A DNA stretch of 64,000 bases from an uncultured Lachnospiraceae bacterium. Lineage in GTDB: Bacteria > Bacillota > Clostridia > Lachnospirales > Lachnospiraceae. The notes beneath the pieces were generated by a model. The model saw nothing but the letters and a program-made list of their open reading frames with translations, was not told where the DNA came from and did no database searches. The stretch is taken from positions 72,303-136,302 of the forward strand of contig CALAEX010000129.1 in NCBI GenBank assembly GCA_937891165.1, written 5' to 3'. The translations under genes were made by a program, and so were the position numbers. This document shows, one piece after another, positions 62,290-64,000 of this stretch; the stretch's first letter is position 1, and every line of letters begins with the position of its first letter.

Positions 62290-62427
62290 ATGGCTTGTAT
62301 TAGAGGTTGTGAAACGGAAGCTGAAAGAGAAAAAGCTCAAATAGAAGATATTGAAAAGTGTAATGGGTGTCCACATCAGAAAATAGATGGTGGAATCTTA
62401 ATTTGTACTTTATCAGGAAGGGGATAA
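62290..62427 (+). CDS. 45-aa Cys-rich protein
   Basis: A 45-codon frame with GAAAGGAG upstream. Five cysteines: Cys3, Cys7, Cys24, Cys27 (CNGCPH) and Cys39, suggesting a small zinc- or iron-binding fold. Its stop is 3 nt before the start of the next gene, whose ribosome binding site (AGGAAGGGG) lies inside this frame, so the two are coupled. Confidence 0.7.
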   Translation: MACIRGCETEAEREKAQIEDIEKCNGCPHQKIDGGILICTLSGRG

Positions 62428-62430
62428 ATT

Positions 62431-63732
62431 ATGAGAATTGCAAATGTTCATCAGTCTGGTTTAGAACGATTGGTTGAAACTTATCGAAGAACTAGATCTA
62501 TGGAAGATAAAATGACTTTTCGATCTAAGTCAAATTCTTTCTTTGAAAATATGAGTATTTCTTTGAAACTTTGTAATGTAAAGCCAATTGAATTAATTTA
62601 TTTAAGAAAGTTTTGTGGTAAATTAATTTTTCTTGGTGGAGAAAATGCATTTGAAAAAGAACCTGTAGTTATGGGGAAAGAATGTCTTGTAGTACCAAAG
62701 ATTCGCACGGAAGAATTTTCAAAACGAGATGAATTCTTAAATGATACAATTGCAACAGTAGAAGGTAATCGAAAATATCTTCTTACCAAATATCCAGAAT
62801 TATTAGAAGATGGTAAAATGAATAAATCTATGCCAATTGGATCAATTAGATTTGATATTATGGCTATTTTTGAAGGTATTAACATCTTAGCTATCTTAGA
62901 TGCTTTTCCGGAATATACTTTGGTAGATCCAAAAACAAAAGATTATTATGATTTAGAATCAAAAGCTTTTGTTAATTTTATAGCATCTTCTTTTGTAGAG
63001 AAATTTTATTCATATATCAAATCTGATTTAGTTCAGAAAGATATTGTAACTGATGTTCGTTTTGATGAGGAATTTTTATCTCATGTAGACATTAATAATC
63101 CTATTACTTTGACACATATCAAAACTCCATATAATGAAATTAATTGGTTTAAATGTGAATCTTTTAATGATTTATCTTATATGGTAAGTGATTTGAAAGT
63201 AAAAATTAAAAAAGATGCTATGGATTCTTTTTATCATAAAGAAGATTTAACTTGTTATTATGCATTATCTACTAGTATGAATACTTTCTTAAAATTTTTA
63301 TTAATACCTAATTTGGTATTTTATCATACGGATTTAAAAGTATTGGTGGGAACAAATTCTACAATCAAATATCCAGAAAGTATTCCAGATGATGGAACTG
63401 AAATAGATAGTAATTTATTTCTTATTAAAGGTATCTTTTCTGATAATGTAAAAGCATTAGATAAATTTAGATTAGATGCATTGAGTGAAATTAAGAAGTA
63501 TAATGAATCTAAAAATAAAGAAACTTCAACTTCTTTATTCTGCCCTTATGTAGAAACAGAATTATATAATTTTATTCCTAGATCTTCTAATATTAAATTT
63601 ATGATTAGAGGAACGATAGAAGAAATTAATTCAGCTTTAGAAAAATTGAAAGATATTTTTGATAAGGATGAAATGGAGATAGTTGAATATATTGATAAAC
63701 AAGGTATTATTTTAAATCATATTTTTCAGTAG
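62431..63732 (+). CDS. Unrecognised 433-aa protein
   Basis: 433 residues, alpha/beta. Begins MRIANVHQSGLERLVETYRR. The middle (~265-300) has DLTCYYALSTSMNTFLKF and the C-terminus ends in a helical, acidic stretch. I looked for thymidylate synthase, nuclease and polymerase motifs and found none. Strong start (AAGGGG, 8 nt). Two terminators follow. Confidence 0.72.
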   Translation: MRIANVHQSGLERLVETYRRTRSMEDKMTFRSKSNSFFENMSISLKLCNVKPIELIYLRKFCGKLIFLGGENAFEKEPVVMGKECLVVPKIRTEEFSKRDEFLNDTIATVEGNRKYLLTKYPELLEDGKMNKSMPIGSIRFDIMAIFEGINILAILDAFPEYTLVDPKTKDYYDLESKAFVNFIASSFVEKFYSYIKSDLVQKDIVTDVRFDEEFLSHVDINNPITLTHIKTPYNEINWFKCESFNDLSYMVSDLKVKIKKDAMDSFYHKEDLTCYYALSTSMNTFLKFLLIPNLVFYHTDLKVLVGTNSTIKYPESIPDDGTEIDSNLFLIKGIFSDNVKALDKFRLDALSEIKKYNESKNKETSTSLFCPYVETELYNFIPRSSNIKFMIRGTIEEINSALEKLKDIFDKDEMEIVEYIDKQGIILNHIFQ

Positions 63733-63760
63733 AAAGAATTTTAATGAAAAATTTATAGAG

Positions 63761-63796
63761 TTACTAGGAAGTTGAAAATAGTAAACTTCCTAGTAA
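63761..63796 (+). terminator. Intrinsic terminator
   Basis: 13-bp perfect stem TTACTAGGAAGTT followed after a short spacer by TATTTTTTAATTTT. Confidence 0.8.
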
Positions 63797-63884
63797 ATTA
63801 CTAGTATTTTTTAATTTTATTTTTTAATAATATATAGAACAAATATTTATGATAACTTAGCTATTTTTTATGTCTAAAAAAAAA

Positions 63885-63929
63885 GATATAAAAGAGAGCT
63901 CGTCCTTCGTCCTCGCTCTCTTTTATATC
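63885..63929 (+). terminator. Second, strong terminator
   Basis: 15-bp perfect stem GATATAAAAGAGAGC with a C/T-rich loop containing TTCG, followed by CTTCTTCTTTTTTTATTTT. A further short hairpin GGGCTTCGCCC is at 63983-63993. Tandem stops here suggest a boundary between transcription blocks. Confidence 0.85.
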
Positions 63930-64000
63930 CTTCTTCTTTTTTTATTTTATTTATTCTTATTTATTTATTTTATTTTCTGTTTGGGCTTCGCCCTTACTTT

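Noticed and set aside
62431..63732. Alternative thymidylate synthase (ThyX)
   Set aside because: The RHRxxSxNExSxRY signature is absent.
1..64000. Recoded stop codons (as in some gut megaphages)
   Set aside because: TAA, TAG and TGA all end genes at sensible places with terminators behind them; in-frame stops in the polymerase genes are explained by introns.

Overview
This window reads as part of the genome of a large (jumbo-class) tailed double-stranded DNA bacteriophage of a low-GC Gram-positive, probably Bacillota (Clostridia-like), host. The reasons are: very AT-rich DNA with coding close to 95%; AGGAGG-type ribosome binding sites before almost every gene; an AT-rich -10 element (TATTAT) repeated ahead of many genes; phage-encoded RNA polymerase beta-type subunits; a phage major capsid protein and a repetitive tail fibre; a tubulin/FtsZ-like GTPase; a two-subunit type IIA topoisomerase; and an NAD-dependent DNA ligase. 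The standard stop codons work throughout. I saw no tRNA genes, CRISPR arrays or insertion sequences.

Layout. 1-5.5 kb: the edge of one gene, then a full-length RNA polymerase beta gene on the + strand interrupted by a 208-nt group I intron. 5.5-14 kb: small membrane, coiled-coil and lipoprotein genes, an SF2 helicase, and a run of unrecognised - strand genes. 14-18.2 kb: a second RNA polymerase gene (beta N-terminal half) broken into five exons by four group I introns, two of which carry HNH homing endonucleases. 18.4-23 kb: Lys-rich proteins and DNA ligase. 23-32.3 kb: a head/tail block (holin-like protein, major capsid protein, acidic disordered protein, a 632-aa protein, and a divergently transcribed tail fibre). 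32.3-38.7 kb: an unknown gene and the topoisomerase A and B subunits. 39.1-39.7 kb: a gene-free stretch that folds as a large structured RNA on the - strand and ends in a strong terminator. 39.7-48.6 kb: unknown genes, the tubulin-like GTPase and two probable virion proteins (one 1262 aa). 49-57 kb: HNH-like paralogs, a protein-kinase-like protein with a zinc ribbon, and unknowns. 57.1-57.5 kb: a second gene-free structured segment. 57.6-61.3 kb: a strongly promoted gene and a tandem four-member family of unknown function. 61.3-64 kb: + strand unknowns ending in tandem terminators.

How it fits together. Two different beta-type polypeptides in one window imply that the phage carries two multisubunit RNA polymerases, as in phiKZ/AR9-type jumbo phages; the matching beta-prime genes must lie outside. 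Replication-related genes (ligase, topoisomerase, helicase), virion genes and transcription genes are interspersed. Transcription units are compact: intrinsic terminators and TATTAT promoters are packed, and sometimes overlap, in the short gaps. The features most worth following up are the five group I introns placed in conserved polymerase motifs, the ~600-nt structured RNA at 39.1-39.7 kb, the start-codon hairpin at 32.0 kb, the 18-bp motif shared by two divergent promoter regions, and the tandem four-gene family.
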